Shown here: positions 21,129-36,100 of the stretch, one piece after another
Numbering within the stretch: the first letter of the stretch is position 1
Layout of the letters: every line of letters starts with the position of its first letter
Assembly (NCBI GenBank): GCA_010279815.1
Contig: QEOQ01000226.1
Span: forward strand, 1,279,105-1,340,411
Direction of reading: 5' to 3'
Source: Brachionus plicatilis
Taxonomy: Eukaryota; Rotifera; Eurotatoria; Ploima; Brachionidae
DNA length: 61,307 nucleotides
Translations under genes and position numbers: made by a program
The notes under the pieces: model-generated
What the model was told of the DNA's origin: nothing
What the model saw: only the letters and a program-made list of their open reading frames with translations
The model's database searches: none

Positions 21129-24100
21129 CTTTAAAATAAAATTTAAAATTAAAAAGAATGAATCCCATGTGTCAAGAGAAGTTAAAAAACTAGGTCTTAA
21201 TCAGAGTTGTTTAAAAGTCCCAAAAAAAGTCCAAGTCCGGACTATTTTTTTAATTTTCCTTGATCAAAAATTTATATACTTGGTTTTTATAATGCAATAG
21301 ATTTGCCATAAATCAGAATTTTCTTGCAATTTTAGCATAAATGTCTTCACAATTTTTCTTCAGTATTCAAAATTTTAATTTTAAAGCCTGGACTTGACTT
21401 TTGAAAGAAAGTTTAAAAAAAAAGTCCGGACCTGGTTTTTCCTTGAGACTTGTGACTTTTAAACAACTCTGCTCTTAATTCTCTTAATTTTTCTAAATTA
21501 ATTTTACTTTTTTACCAAAAAAAAATATTTTGATTTTTCAAAAGCTTTAGTTTCCCGGTCTAAAAATATTATGAATAAAAATGCATCAAAAAAATTAAAT
21601 TTTTTCTGATTGAACCTTCTTGAAATTTTAGTGAATTTTTTTGCATATAATATTAATTTGTTTTTACAATTGGCAAAAAAATCGCTAAAATATTAAAATA
21701 CATATAACAGGAATTTAGCGGTCTGACCAGTTACCATTTTTTTCCTTTACAATATTAACAGCCTTTAATATATTTTATAAAAAAAAATCAGGAAACTTGT
21801 TATAGCTTTATTTACTTATTTTGATGATTTACGTATCTCTTACATTTTTTAATCTCAAAGTTTTTTGAGAATCAATCTGGGCTTTTAAAATTTGTTCCAA
21901 AAGGATCGACATTTAAAGAAGCCTGAGGCAAGACAGCAAAAAAGTAAAAAGCAAAAAAGCCAATAAATTCTATTGTCTTGATATTTTATAATTAAGGCTA
22001 AAAATTTAATTTTCAATAAATTGTAAGAAAAATTGTTTTAATTTTTTGTGTTTGAATTACAATATGTATCCGATGTTTCAAATACTTTTTTCAGTTTCAA
22101 ATAAAAAATAATTTTAAGTTAATAATGCAAGCAATTTCATATTTGAAATCCAACTCTTTAGTGAAATAGAATGACTTAATTTTTATTTAGAAATTTGAAA
22201 AAAAATTGGAAAATTCTTTATTTAACTTTTAAGTAATTTATGTATTTATTTGTTTGTTTATCTGTACCTGTACCAAACTTCAGAATAAAAATATGTGAAA
22301 CAAGGAAATTAAAAATAAAGTTAAGATAAAAAAAAATGAAAAAAAAAAAGATAAATAATTCGTTTGGTTTTAAATAAATATTCAATCGTTGAAAAACTCG
22401 ATCTAGTGAACCATAGTTCACATATTATGTGAACAAAATGAAGTTAAAAATAAAAAAATGAAGTAAAAAATTTTTTTGACTAGGTATAGTTCAAAACAGG
22501 TAAAGTCCCTTCCAACAATCCAAAATACCCAAATGTCCTCTATACTTAAATCTTTGCCTTTAAAAATAAATAATGAAAATTCAAAAAAATTAAAATAAAT
22601 TTATTATTATTAAAATTGACTTTATTGATAATTGACATTCGTTTGAAGTAAAAATTTATAAAAAAAACAAAGTTTTTCATGTTTACAATATTAACTAAAA
22701 ATTATTTTTTTATTTGAAATTGAAAAAATTATTTAAAACCAAAGTTGTTTAAAAGACACAAGTCTCAAGTCTCAAATCCAAGTCCGGACTTTATTTATTT
22801 TTTTTTAAAGTCCGAGCAAAGACTTTCTGTCAAAAGTCAAGTCCAGACTTTAAAGTTAAAATTAAAATTTAAATTTATTTAGCAACTTTCAAAATTTGCC
22901 ATACGATTTATTTATTTGTGAAAACTTAATTTTGTAGTCATTTTTACTTTGAAAAATTTAGTAATAAACGAAAGTTGAAAAAAATCATATTTTTTAAATC
23001 AAAATTGTTTAAAATAAACTTGAAGTAATTTTTTCTTTAAAATTTTACTCTCAAAGTTGAAATATATAATCAATTTTAAAGCATCACGTTACAGTGATGT
23101 TCTTCTTATTGTTTTCACAATAATTTACGTAAAAAAGCTAATTTTCAGAATTTTACACTTATTGTTTTAAAATCAAAAATGTCCATTAAATTGAAGAATT
23201 TATGCGTTTTATAAAAAATGAAGGTTGTTTTATAAGGTAAAAATTTAAAGACGAAAAAAGAATTTACCGAAATTTACGCAAATTTTTTTAAAGAAAATTT
23301 ACAAGGGTTAATAAAGATATAAGATCTAAAAAGAGTAATTATTTTTTTATTTTTTTTGTTTAAATAAATTACAATATTATGAAATTTTAACACATTGATG
23401 ACCACTCATATCCTATTAATTCAATATTTTACTTAATTTTTTTAAGAAATTCAATTCCATTTTTATTTTCGAGTACTTTCCAAAATTTTGGGTCATACTT
23501 AAATTTTTCACTTATTTAACTTTTCAAAAAAATTACTGTTTAATCTTAAGGCAAAGAAATATCATTTTAAATCACTTAAATCTTTAAAATACAAAAATGA
23601 AGGATAAATTAATTGATTTAAATAAATTTATTTTTGTATGATGAAATTTTTTGATAATGAAAAAAGTAATCGAAAATAAAGCAGGTCAGTGTGAAAATTT
23701 ATTTTTATTTTTCTTAAAAATAAAATAAACTATTTTTTTTAATTTATTTGTTTTTACAAATAATATTTTTTTTTGACATTTTAATTTTTTTGTTGCTTTT
23801 TTTATTTCTCTTATAAAATTGAACTTTACTAAAATTTACTTCAGTTTCGGTAAATTTTGGTAAACTTAACAATGTTTATTGCCTTAAAGATTCATAGTTG
23901 ATATATAAAATGCCAGTTTTACAAGTACAAAAATTTAAACACTAATTTAGTACTTGTTAAGTTAAGTCTATTGTAAAACTTACTCGGAATCGATAACAGC
24001 AATGACTACTATTTGTTCTATAGGCACAAGTCTTAAGAAATGATCAAACTCCACATCGTTGACAATAGGCACAATCTGTTTTTTACATCTACAATCAACA

Positions 24101-27100
24101 TCATATTTATCAAAGGCTAGTTTTTGGTGTAGACTAACAGGACAGAGTAGGTTGAGGTCGTCATTGGTATAAAGACGGTTGCTTTTGCTCACAAAGGTGC
24201 TCAAATTGTCTAAATCAAAATTGATCGATGCTTTAAAATGGCTGGTTAAGACCCTACTCGAGCTTATGGCCTTGGCTCTGTTTAGATCCTCGATTGACCA
24301 GATTGCTGACTTGGAAAAATTCAATTGATTCATGGAACCTGTCATTTTGTTAGTATTTAACTTTAAATTGTCATCAGATGAACGATAGCTTTTCAGCTTT
24401 GCTATCATCTTTGACTGATCTCTGTTACTAAATCCATGTTTTCTACCTTTTAAAAAAGTGTTAAAATAATTTTATATTTCTATGGCACTTATTTTATCGT
24501 AATACTAAATTTCAATTTTCTGCTACTATAAATATGATTTTTAATTAAACAAGGAAGAGTTAAGAGATACACGGAGTAAATTAAGATCAACAATTAACCA
24601 AAATGGAATTAAGATGAATTTCAAATTTAGTGAGTACAGTCACTGGAGAAAACATCACAATCGCTTAAATATTTTATTTTTAATTACAAAATAATTTATA
24701 AAATAAAAGTTTAACTAAATTTTTTTTTTCAATTTTTTATTTTAATTTTTATGCCTAAAATTTATCTATCAAAAAAAATCGAATATTTGGTCTACAAAGC
24801 TATCGTTGTTAAAACTGAAGTTTGAAGAGGTAGAAAAAATTACTCAAAATCTTAACTTTTTGAGAAATTAAAAAATTAGACAAGTAATTTATTTCAAACA
24901 ATTTTCTTAGTTGAAAATTTGTTTGCTATAAAATATCCTGTCCAAAAATGTTTGATAGTTGACAGTTTTCAGAATTTTTAAATTATTTTTTTTCAAATAT
25001 GTAAATTTGCATAAATGTTTAAATTTTCATAATGTTTTATTAATCTTCAAAAAGCATTAAAAAAATTATTAAGATCTATTAAGATTTTTTGACTTTTCAA
25101 ACTCTTTAAATTCCTACTTTTATTTTACTTTAAGTCAGTGATCAAAAAAATTGACAGCTTGAATTTTATAATTATGACCACATGATCCAAACTTAATTAA
25201 TTTAAATCTCAATAAAATTTAGAGATTGGCCTTTTTTATTTCTTTTTTAAAATTAAACATTAAATTTTTAATATGCTGAATTAAAAAAAAAAACTCTTTT
25301 TCTAATTTATCTTTAATTGACACCCCAAAAATCTTTATCCGAAAACTTTAAAGACATAATTAAAATCCAAATTATGGCTCAAAGCAAAAGCTTTAAATGA
25401 TATTTTAAAATTAATTAAAACATATTTAAGCGAAACCAATTTAAATATTGTATTTCAAAATTTCAAAATATTGACCAAATGTTTAATTTTCAGATAAAAT
25501 CAGTTTTTTTATATAATAGTAATAATTAAATAATTTTATTTAAAATTAATTTTTTTCCTAGTTAAAGTTTAAAATAATTATGTTTAATAAGTTTAGTCAT
25601 TTGTTGTTAATATATGGATAAAATTTTTTTTTCTCAAATCTAAAACTTTAAAATTTTGTTTCGAAACTTTCGTCTGATCATGAATTTCAAAATGCCAAAA
25701 TATTTGAATAAATTTATTAAAATTATATTCATAATAACATAGTATTGTACAGTAAGAGAATAAAATTAGAATTCTATAATTTAATTTTTTTATTTATTTT
25801 CATATACCAATTTCGACATTGTGAATTTTGGTACAAAAATCAAAAACAAAATATAAAAAGTAACTAAGCCGACCTGGACCGACCAAAACATGCTCTGTAA
25901 ATTGAAGCAACTGATACATCCTTTGTACCACCACTTAAAGTTGAGTTGGATTTTTAATATAATGTTGTATCCCAAATTTACTTCTTACTGAGTTTTGCAG
26001 ATTTATTGCAGAGTTTTGCAGAATCAGTATATTGGTGGTACAAAGGATGTATCAGCTGCTACAATTTAAAGAACATGTTTTGGTCCTTCAGAACTTAAGC
26101 TTTGGAATTTTTAATATTTTGTTTTTGTTTTTTGTACCAAATTTCACAATGCCACCAATTTCTAGCTAAAGCAACTTCATATTTAAAAAAATTTAAAATT
26201 TTAATTTTTCCTCGCGAATTAAAAGCAATGAAAATTTACTATAGACATTTTATAATTAATTTACTGATAAATAAATAATTATAAAATATTCGTCTACTAA
26301 TACTAACATAAATTAGCTACATTAAGAGAAATTGCGTAAAAGTCGTATTCCGATGACTTTATATCATTCTAAACATTAAATAATCGAAAAATAAAGAATA
26401 CATAGCAAGAGAAATATTAAAATTTTGTTTTATTATTTTTAATTTTTTAATATAAAGGAGCTTTAACTCGTTATAGATAAACATTTAAAAAAAATAATTT
26501 ATCATATACATAAATTTTGACAGTCTTATAATTTTTTTCCTAAATTATTGAATAAAATTTTCGATTATTCATTATTATTTGAAACAATATACATAAAAAT
26601 TTTTTAATCAAATAATTATAAAAAACTTAATTTCTTGTCAAAAAAATTAATTTACTAATAGCAAAAATAACAAGCCATTCTTAATGTGTAATTAATTAAA
26701 AATATTTATTGAATATTTATTGAATATTTATTTTTACTTTAAAATTTTTTCTGTATAAATATATATTAATAAAAAAAATTTGCTTAACATTCTTTCAAAG
26801 ACCTCAGCCTTTTGATTGTACTAAAAATTTAAAATTCAATATAGATATCATAATTGTAAAATATTTTTTTTCAAGTTAAGTAGCAAAAAATTCAATTTAA
26901 GTATCTCATAAAATAAATGCCTTTATTGTCAAGAATGAGCCAAGTAAGATGGGTTAAAAAGCTAGATAGTTTTACAATCTATAGCAAAGGATTACATCAA
27001 TATAGATAAAGTTAGTCCAAAGTTAAATTACTTAAATGATTTTCTATATACTCGATTCCATAGTTTATAAATTCGTCTAGTATTTCTAAATTTTTATTAG

Positions 27101-30100
27101 TTAGACACGGTATAAGTTGGCTTTAAAGACTTGGACTGGTAGTTGACCAAGTCTCTAAAACCAAGGGGTTAATCAAAACTTGAATTTAAAATTAAAAACT
27201 AATTTACTGATAAGAGCTGATTTAGAGCGTTTTTCCTCGTCAATCAAGGGGCTAAAATCAATTGATTTATTGAGCATCGAGCTTTTTTTGTGAGCTTTGC
27301 TTCTACCTTGGAGTTCGTAGTCAAAATTGAAGCGGTTGGTAGAGGAAAAGTTTTCGACTGATCGCGACTTGCGTCGGTGAAAAATAATTTTGTTGAAGTC
27401 CGAGTGGTTTTCGTTCAGACGGTTGATTCTGTGTCGGACTGGAAAATCTGGTAGTATGTACAAATTTGGCTCGAGTATGCTCAAACAGCTACGCGAGTAT
27501 GCCAACCAGTCTTCTAGTAGTGAGCGAATTTTTTTTTGCGTAATTAACAAGTCTTTCATCAGAGGGACATCTTTGAACGACACTGTTTTTTCCAACAGTT
27601 TGTCAATTTTGACTTTTTCAGATTCTTTGCTATTTTGACCGAGGTATATTGAGGCCTAGTTTAAAATATTTTAAAGTAATTTGAAAAAATTAAATAGTTT
27701 TAGGACTTGAATTAAAGATTAAAGATTAGAGTAGAGTTCATTTTTTTTTAAAGGTAAATTCACATGTTTCGAAAATTTTTCTCAAATCAAAATATTTTTT
27801 AAATAAATATTAACTAAAAAAAATTAAAAATTTTTCAATTTTCTTAGAAGCGAATTCATCAATTATTTTATCACAATTTATTTTGTATGTTTCATACTTT
27901 TCAATGTCTAGCAGTGAAGTCTTTGTTAACTCATAGAATTTCAATAATAGCTTTTAAACGCTTTAATACTAAAAAGATCTTTGTGAATATACATTGCTTG
28001 AATTTACACTTAATTACAAATTAAATCAGCTAAAGACAATGAAATTATTTAAATAAAATCTTTTCACATTTTAATATTAATTATGTAATTTTAGTTATAT
28101 TAAGATTTTATCCAAAAAGTAGACAAAGGATCATATGTTAACCATTATGATTTGTTTTAATTGTCAATCCATGATTTTTTTTTAATTTAAATTTACAAAT
28201 TTTATTTTACTTTATTTAAAGTTTTTTTTATGTTTCTAATAGCGTAGGTCTGATTTGGAACGGTCAAGCTAAGCGTTCCTATTTGAGACCTCTAGACAGA
28301 TAAGACCGCTTACTAACATAATTTTTCGGAAAATAAATCTGATATTTAATTTTGATCAATTTTAAATGAAAGACTAAAATCACCTTTCTTATATAATTTC
28401 TTTTAGTTTCTCAATTTTAAGAAATTTGACGTAAAATTAAGTAAAAATAATTTTAAAAAATAGTAAAAGTTTTTGAAATTACTTTTTTTCAGAAAAAAGT
28501 AAAGTCAAAAGACTTTTTTTGTAAAAAAAAATTTCAAGTCAGATCAAATAACTTGACTTCAAAATTTTCCAAGACATAAAAGTGACCTTTTTTTTAAGAC
28601 AAGTCTAGAAAATACCGAAAAAATTTTCGAGTTGTCAGATGCTGATAAATTTCAATTTAATTCTGTTAAGTTTACTAGAAATTAATAAAGGCATATAATT
28701 TATGTAGGAGCTAAAATATTTTTTTTCATACCCAATTAAATTTCCAAATCAGCTAATTAAAAAACTCATAATATTAATGTATACTATATAAAAAGATGAA
28801 CTTACTAGATAAAATGTATTAAATGTACTATATAAAAATATCATTTACTAGATAAAAAATTTGATACCTAGATAATAAATTTAACACCTAAATAAAATTA
28901 TTAACTTCATAGAGAAAAAAATTAAAATGCTAGATAATTTTTTTAATTAACTAGATATAATTGAATAGTTACTCAATATTTTATTTGATTAATTTCTTAA
29001 TTTATTATACTCGATCAAATATAGGTTATGAATCCATTTCAAATTCTCTTAGCTTTACTGTACTTTTCTAATTTATTAATAAAACAATTGATAAATGATG
29101 TATCCTGACACAGACTCTTCGAATACTACTAGTTCGGAGGACACCGAACCTAGCAGTGAAGAAACATACGAAGTGGCTCCACGAAAATCTCCTTCTGAAT
29201 GCAATAAAGCAGCATTCGTTCAACAGACTGTCAAGAATAGTATGGGAAAAAACAGAGATTATCAATTAATGGTTGAAGGCTTTCAATTAACGGAAGCAAC
29301 CCGATACATTACTCAACTAGATTCACTAAAATGGACAGGAGCAGATACGCGAAAAACTCAAGAGGGCGAAAAAAAGATTCCACACCTGATCATGTTCATG
29401 AGTCGCGCAATAAAAGAAGAAAAATATAAATAATAATAATATATAGTTTATTTTTTATTTTCTTGTCTATCAAATAATTTTTTTATAGTGTTTTGTCTTT
29501 TTATCCTTTATTTAATAAAATTATCTAGTTGATTTCATCCTTTTTATCTTTAAATATAATATCTAGTAAGTTTAATCTTTTTATCTATTATAATTAATCC
29601 TATGCCATTAAAAAATTGATACAATAATTTTTTTAATTGCTTATATATTAAATTATTTTAGGTATTTTTAATTAGATACTAAAAAAATATTTTACCTCCT
29701 ACATAAATTGTATGTCATTAATAAAAAGAGGATGAATGAATAGGTTATAATTCTAAAGATGCTGAAAATTCAGCCTAATAATAGCAATCAGAATAAAGAG
29801 CATTTAATTCTATATCAGAAAATATGTCGATCGAGTAGATTCGTTTGATAAAATTCTGAGATAAAAAAGCTTAAATAAGATAGCCTGTAAAGTTTCAGAA
29901 CCCCTAGCCAAAAAAAAATAAATTTTTGACCCCCCCCTAAAATTATATGCAGAATCTAAAAATGAGGTCGAAATCCATATCTGAAGATAGTGTGGAAGTT
30001 TTGCATCACGCAAACTTTACATTTAATCAAAATTTAAAATGATCGATGATTTTTTTGAATTTTATTTTAATTATTAGGAGAAGAGAAGGTTTTCAAAATT

Positions 30101-33100
30101 TAGCATTAAATTGGTGTATTTTTTCGTCTTTTCATAAAATTTTTCATACAATTTTGAAGAAGCGTGAAAAAAGTGCAATGTTTTAAATTTATTTGAAAAA
30201 AAAGGTAAGATAAAATTTTTATTTTTTATAAAAAAAGTAATTTTCATATTTGAATATATTATAAAAATGTATTTTTGAGATTTGTATTATAAAACAATAA
30301 AAACAAACATTTTATTTTTAATCATTTTTAATTTCAATATGATTTCTAGGTCTTTTGTAAATTATCCCCGTTTTTTTTTGTTCCTGAAATTTATGTTTCC
30401 TGGAAATTATCCCCGTTTTTTTCATTCCCGTAGCAAATTATTCCCAAAGTAAATTATATCCGAAAAATTACTAAAATAAACGTTAATATTAAATGGAAAT
30501 GGCATAGTTTTTCGTTAGTAGATAATTGTTTTTTTCAGAAGATAATTTTATTTTAAAAAAAAGATAATTTAATGAAAAGATAAATGTTTTTGTTAGTAGA
30601 TTTTCACCTTTTTCGGTAGATAATTATTTTGTTACGAAGATAATTGTTTTGTTAAGTAGATAATTTTTTTTATGTGTTAGATTAACTAATTATACTTAAT
30701 TAGCACTTAATAAGTGTTTCTTATTAATTAAAAAGTTTCGTTCATTAATAAAAATAAGTTTTCTTAATTAATTGTACTCTAAAACAAGTATAAAAATCGA
30801 TATCTATAAACAAAAAACTTATCATTAATTTATTAATCAAAGTTCGGCTACAAATTTGATTGATAACGAAAATCTACAAAGACCGGTTCTTAGTTCAATA
30901 TCAATCCAAAACGAACAAATAAATGAAAATCATTCTATATTTGTTTCAAATGGTATAGCATCATCAAATAACGATCAAGTTATAGTTACACAAGCTCCTG
31001 TTGAATCCACTTCAAATAATTTTAGAGCCCCTGAAAAACGTGGACGTGGAAGACCTAAAAAAAACAAGGAAAATGATGCCAATTTAATTACAGAAAATCA
31101 AACAAATAATGAAAATTCAAATCAAAGTGCTAGATTATCAAAGAGAAGAAAACCGTAATAAACGGAATTAATTTTTTTTATTTTTTTCTTAATTAATTTT
31201 TTTTTCTTAATCAATTTTTTTTTTTTTATCTATTATAAAAAATTAATTTTTTTTTCTTAATCAATTTTTTTTTTATCTATTATAAAAAAATTATTATATA
31301 TGATAAAAAACATTTATCTTTTTCTTTGTATTTTTTTATCTTTTAAAAAAAAATAAAATATCTTCTGGAAAAAATAAATATCTACTGACTAAAAATAGTC
31401 TCAAATGGAAATTATCCCCGATTTTTTTATTTCTGTTTTCAAAGAGAAAAAAAATATTCAATTGGTTATTTAATAATAATTTATTTGTGTTTTTGGATAA
31501 TTTTTGGACTATTTTATTTATTTATTTGTCTACTGTACCGAGCTTACGCTCCTTCGAAATGAATAAAAAAATAAATAAAGTTAAATAAATTAAATTAAAA
31601 ATAAAAAAGTTGAGTTAAGTAAAAAAACAAATAAATTAAATGGAATAAGACAAGAAATTAGGCTTTATTATTTATTTAATAGAGGATCTATATTTTGTAA
31701 TGTTAATTTTTTAATTTTGATAATTATTATTAGGAGCATATTTGACCATTTTTATAAATTAAAAAAAAATAAAGTAATAAGCATAAAAAATATATTTCAA
31801 AATTTAGCTTTAATAAACTTGTGAGTTCTTAAATGGTTTTAGATCATGTTTTGAATAAAAGTGAAGAAAAACTTCAATCTTTTTATTATTGAAGTATTAA
31901 ACAATAATTTAATTGGGCAATTTAATATTTTACTAAAAACTAACTACAAAAAATTTTATTGGCCTAATTTTCGGAAATTATTTAAACGGGGATTAATTCC
32001 AGTATGTAATATGATTTAAAAAAAATTTTCGATCATTTTAAATTTTGGTTAAATGTAGAATGTTATACACTTGAATTTTTCCTAATGGAAAACGTTATCT
32101 AAGTTATTAATATTTTAAAATTGCGATGGATTAGGTTTTAATGTTTCACAGTTTTTTGAAAAGAAGAAATAATGAAATAATTCTCAAAAAATCTAAAATA
32201 ACTTACTTTTAAACCATTCTGATTACTTATTTGCTGCTGATGATGATATTGCTTATAACTTGAAATTTGCTGTGGTTTTGCATTTGGTGATACTTTAAGC
32301 ATACTCAATCTAGATTTCATGGGGAATTCACAAACTGATCTGTTCAGCTATAAATTTTTTAAATTCACATGAGAAACTTTTAGGAAATAATTTACCAAAT
32401 CATGAAGTCTGTTGTAATTTTCTTTTGGCGAGGACAAGTCAAAATCCATTACTTCTTTTTCGCATGTGAATCGAAGTTTTATGTTGTTCGGGTTCCTGTA
32501 GCTCAACCAAATAAACTCATTTAGCTAAATATTTTTAATTTATTTTTAATTATTTGGATTGAATTCTAATTTAGTTAGTTACTTCAAGAGATAGTTCGTC
32601 TTTAATCCGCTCATAGTCACTGAATCGAATGTCATCCCATTTCCACTGATAGTTAACTGATCCATTGCTATTGCACAGACAGCCACCATTTTCACTGCAA
32701 ATAAATCTTGAAAAAAAAATTATTTAATCAAATTGTATCATTCTCGATTTTATTTTAATTTAAGTATTTTCTCAACAAGCTAAAAGTTATTTTTCGATTA
32801 TTTAAATTTTTTAAGTTTAAATTTATAGTTAATAACTTAAATGAAATTAACAATTTTTTATATGCAAAAAAATGGGGGCTGATCAATTTCATGACCAGCC
32901 AGTCTTATTTTTTATCGAAAAAAAAACGCCATCTAATCTTTAGACCAGTTGGTATCAATATTTTTTTGAGAATAAAAATTTAATTTTATGAATAATTTTT
33001 TTTTAAGTCTTGGTAAGAAAAAAATTGACTGATCACAATATTTAATTTGATATTTGAAAAAAAATATATATAATTTTAATTTTTGTTTTTACTTCTTAAA

Positions 33101-36100
33101 TCATATTTACCTATGTTACCATTTTTTGAAATTTTATTTATTGGATTATGAATGAATTTTTTCATATTAAGATATTTTTTTATTTTTTTTCAAATATCAA
33201 ATTAAATATTGTGATAAGTGAAATTTTAAAAATTAAGTTATCTTCTAAACTCAACACTGAATCGTTTCACAAGAAATATTATTTACCTTGGTTTTCCATT
33301 GCTTCTGTACACAACACAGTAACCGAGCGCCGAAACGACTGCTAAAAGCTTTTGCTCTCTTTTAGATTTGTCTAATATTTTTCTTATACTCTCATCATTA
33401 TCATCAGTCGAAACATTTGTCCCCAACATAGCTGAATTTGCCAAACCTGAACTTGAACCACTTTTTGGCTGTTTCACATGCATATCATATATTACAGTGG
33501 TATAGGAATTTTTCACATTTTGACTGCACAAGCTCATATTAGGCACATTATTTGTTCCAGTGAACGATCCATTAATAGACGCTTGTATATTGTTACTAGC
33601 ACCACGACTTTCCGAACTATTATTAGGGTTCTCTATGTAATAACCAAAAACATTGGCAACAATTATTGCTAATTGACCATTTTTATAGTAAATGCATGTT
33701 GTACCGTCATTAGTTTGTGTGTTGATCAAATCCGGTGGTTTTGGGAGTTGTATAGTCGACTGTTTTACTTGATTCAAGTGGATTGAGGATCTCGAAGTGG
33801 TCAGGGAACTTGAATTATTGGTCATTCCAATCAGATTCGGATTCGATATTACCTCAAGCATATACTCCACGTCCAGAGGTCTTGGTATTTCATTTCTTAA
33901 AATTGACATGGCAAAAATTGATTTCTTAGGTCCTTAATAAGCAATAATTAGTTTTGAATAAAATATTTAAACCAGAGTTGCTTAAAAGTCTCAAGTCCAA
34001 GTCCCAACTTTTTTTTTTTTTCAAAAGTCCGTGCCAAAGTTCTTTATTTTTTTTTAAGTCTTAATGATTTTGACTTTAATTTGAGACTTTTAAAAAGCTC
34101 TGGTTTAAACTTAAAAATATTTCTTTCCCATTGAATAAATATTGCCAGCAAGATTTTAGATATTTAGCAAAATAAAGATGTATCTTATTCCAAAATATTC
34201 TTAAAATTCAAAAAAAATCATTAAGGTCTTAAAAACAAATTTTTAACTCAACTTTTTTTTAATTATTTAAATAATCTTATATTCTATTGGACTTCTTTTT
34301 TTTGAAAGTTCATTAGATTGAAATAAACACTAAAGAGTCACTAGGCTTTTTTATCTAAGCCATGATTTACAAGGACCAAGACCTTTTATAAAGTTTGGTG
34401 TAGATATCTCAAAATGGAATTTAATTTACAAGAGGTTTCCTAGAATGTAGCATTTTTTCAATTAAAGAAAAAAAATTTTTAAAGTTAAATTTTATGTCAA
34501 ATTTATTTTCATATAATATATAATTTTAAAATATCCTTTTCTATTGAACTTTAATAGGTTTAAATATTTTAATTGAGTTTAATAAAAAATTTTAAATACC
34601 AAAAAATTTAATGTTTTAAAATTTACAATTTTTACAAGTGGAAAAATTAAATTGTTTTTGTTTTAATGAATCAATATTTAAATATTTGAAAGAACAATAA
34701 AATGTAAAACTTTTAAGGTGGATTTTATTGTACATAATTTTTCTAATCAAAAATTAATTAATTCATTGAAATTAAAAAAAGGTAAGATTTTTTTCTTATT
34801 TCTATATTTGAAAAAAATTCAAATGAAATAAAAAATTACGACATAATTGTTAAAAAAAAGTCCAATAGCAGAAATTATTTCAAATTTAATCGATTATTTT
34901 ATAAAAAGAAATTTTTTTTATTTATTATTAGAGATATTAAAATTATTAAGGCGATTTATTTTCGATTGATCTTTATTATAATTAGACAAATGAAAAATTT
35001 AAAGTCATCAATTAACATCAACTGATCAATTAACACCAAAGAAACTTGGTAAAAAAAGGCTCCCTCGCGACGAAAAAGGTATAATTATTAGGCAAAATAA
35101 TCAACAAGTTTTTTTATACAGTTTTTTAGGCTATTAAATCGATTTTTTTATCTAACTTTTACTCTTAGAATAAAGACAAAAATTAGAATAAAGATTAATT
35201 TTTAATTTTTTTTAATTTTGAATTTAACTCAACAATTTTTTAAGCTTATTCCTGAAGAAATTCGAAATTAATTTAAGAATAAAAGCAAAATTTTGCGCTT
35301 ACTCTTAGTTTAAAGTCAAGAGTAAAGGTTTATTCTTAAAAAAATAAAAAAATTTTATAACATGGCTTCGATGGTATTAGTTCCATAAACAATAAACCCA
35401 AAGGGTGTACCTAACCACCGCACATACAAAAAATTTTAACGCACATTCCGAAAATTCAGTCGCACAATTTTTTTTAAACAGACATTTACTGAACAACGCA
35501 TCAAAAACTTGCTACCGCACATTTTTGAAATAATTACAATGCACATAAATTTTTTTTAACGCACATTTGAAAAAAAAATCGGTTTATTTAAAATTTTAAA
35601 AATATGAATTTAATAACTAAAGTCACTAAAACCTTATTTTGTCAAAAGAAAATATAACAAAACCAAAGAGCCAAAAGAAAAAGAGGGAGAATGGAACTAA
35701 ATGACTCCCTCAATGATATTGACGAGAATTTGAAAGGTAATTAAATAGGAAAGATACCAGCACTTCTTCTTACTTTTTTTCATATATTAGTTTAAAAGTC
35801 TCAAAAAAAGTCCAAGTCCAGGCTTTAAAATTTTGAATACTGAAGAAGAAATTTATGCTAAAATTGCCACAAAATTCTGATACAGTGGTGATTTGATAAC
35901 AGTATTTTACGAAAAATTACGTAAAAGTACGTTTTTTATAACAATTTAAAAATAACTATTTTTTTGACCAATTTATGAAAAAAAAAACTGTCTTAAATTT
36001 TCGATTTTTTGAAAAAAGGACATTTTTTCAAAAATTTTGAATTTTGAATTGGCCGTTTTTAATTTTACCAAATTTTACCAAAATTATCTCAAAATCCTGA

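Noticed and set aside
33148..33345. Plus-strand frame over the exon 3 donor of the ERICH6-like gene
   Set aside because: Mostly intron sequence antisense to a supported exon.
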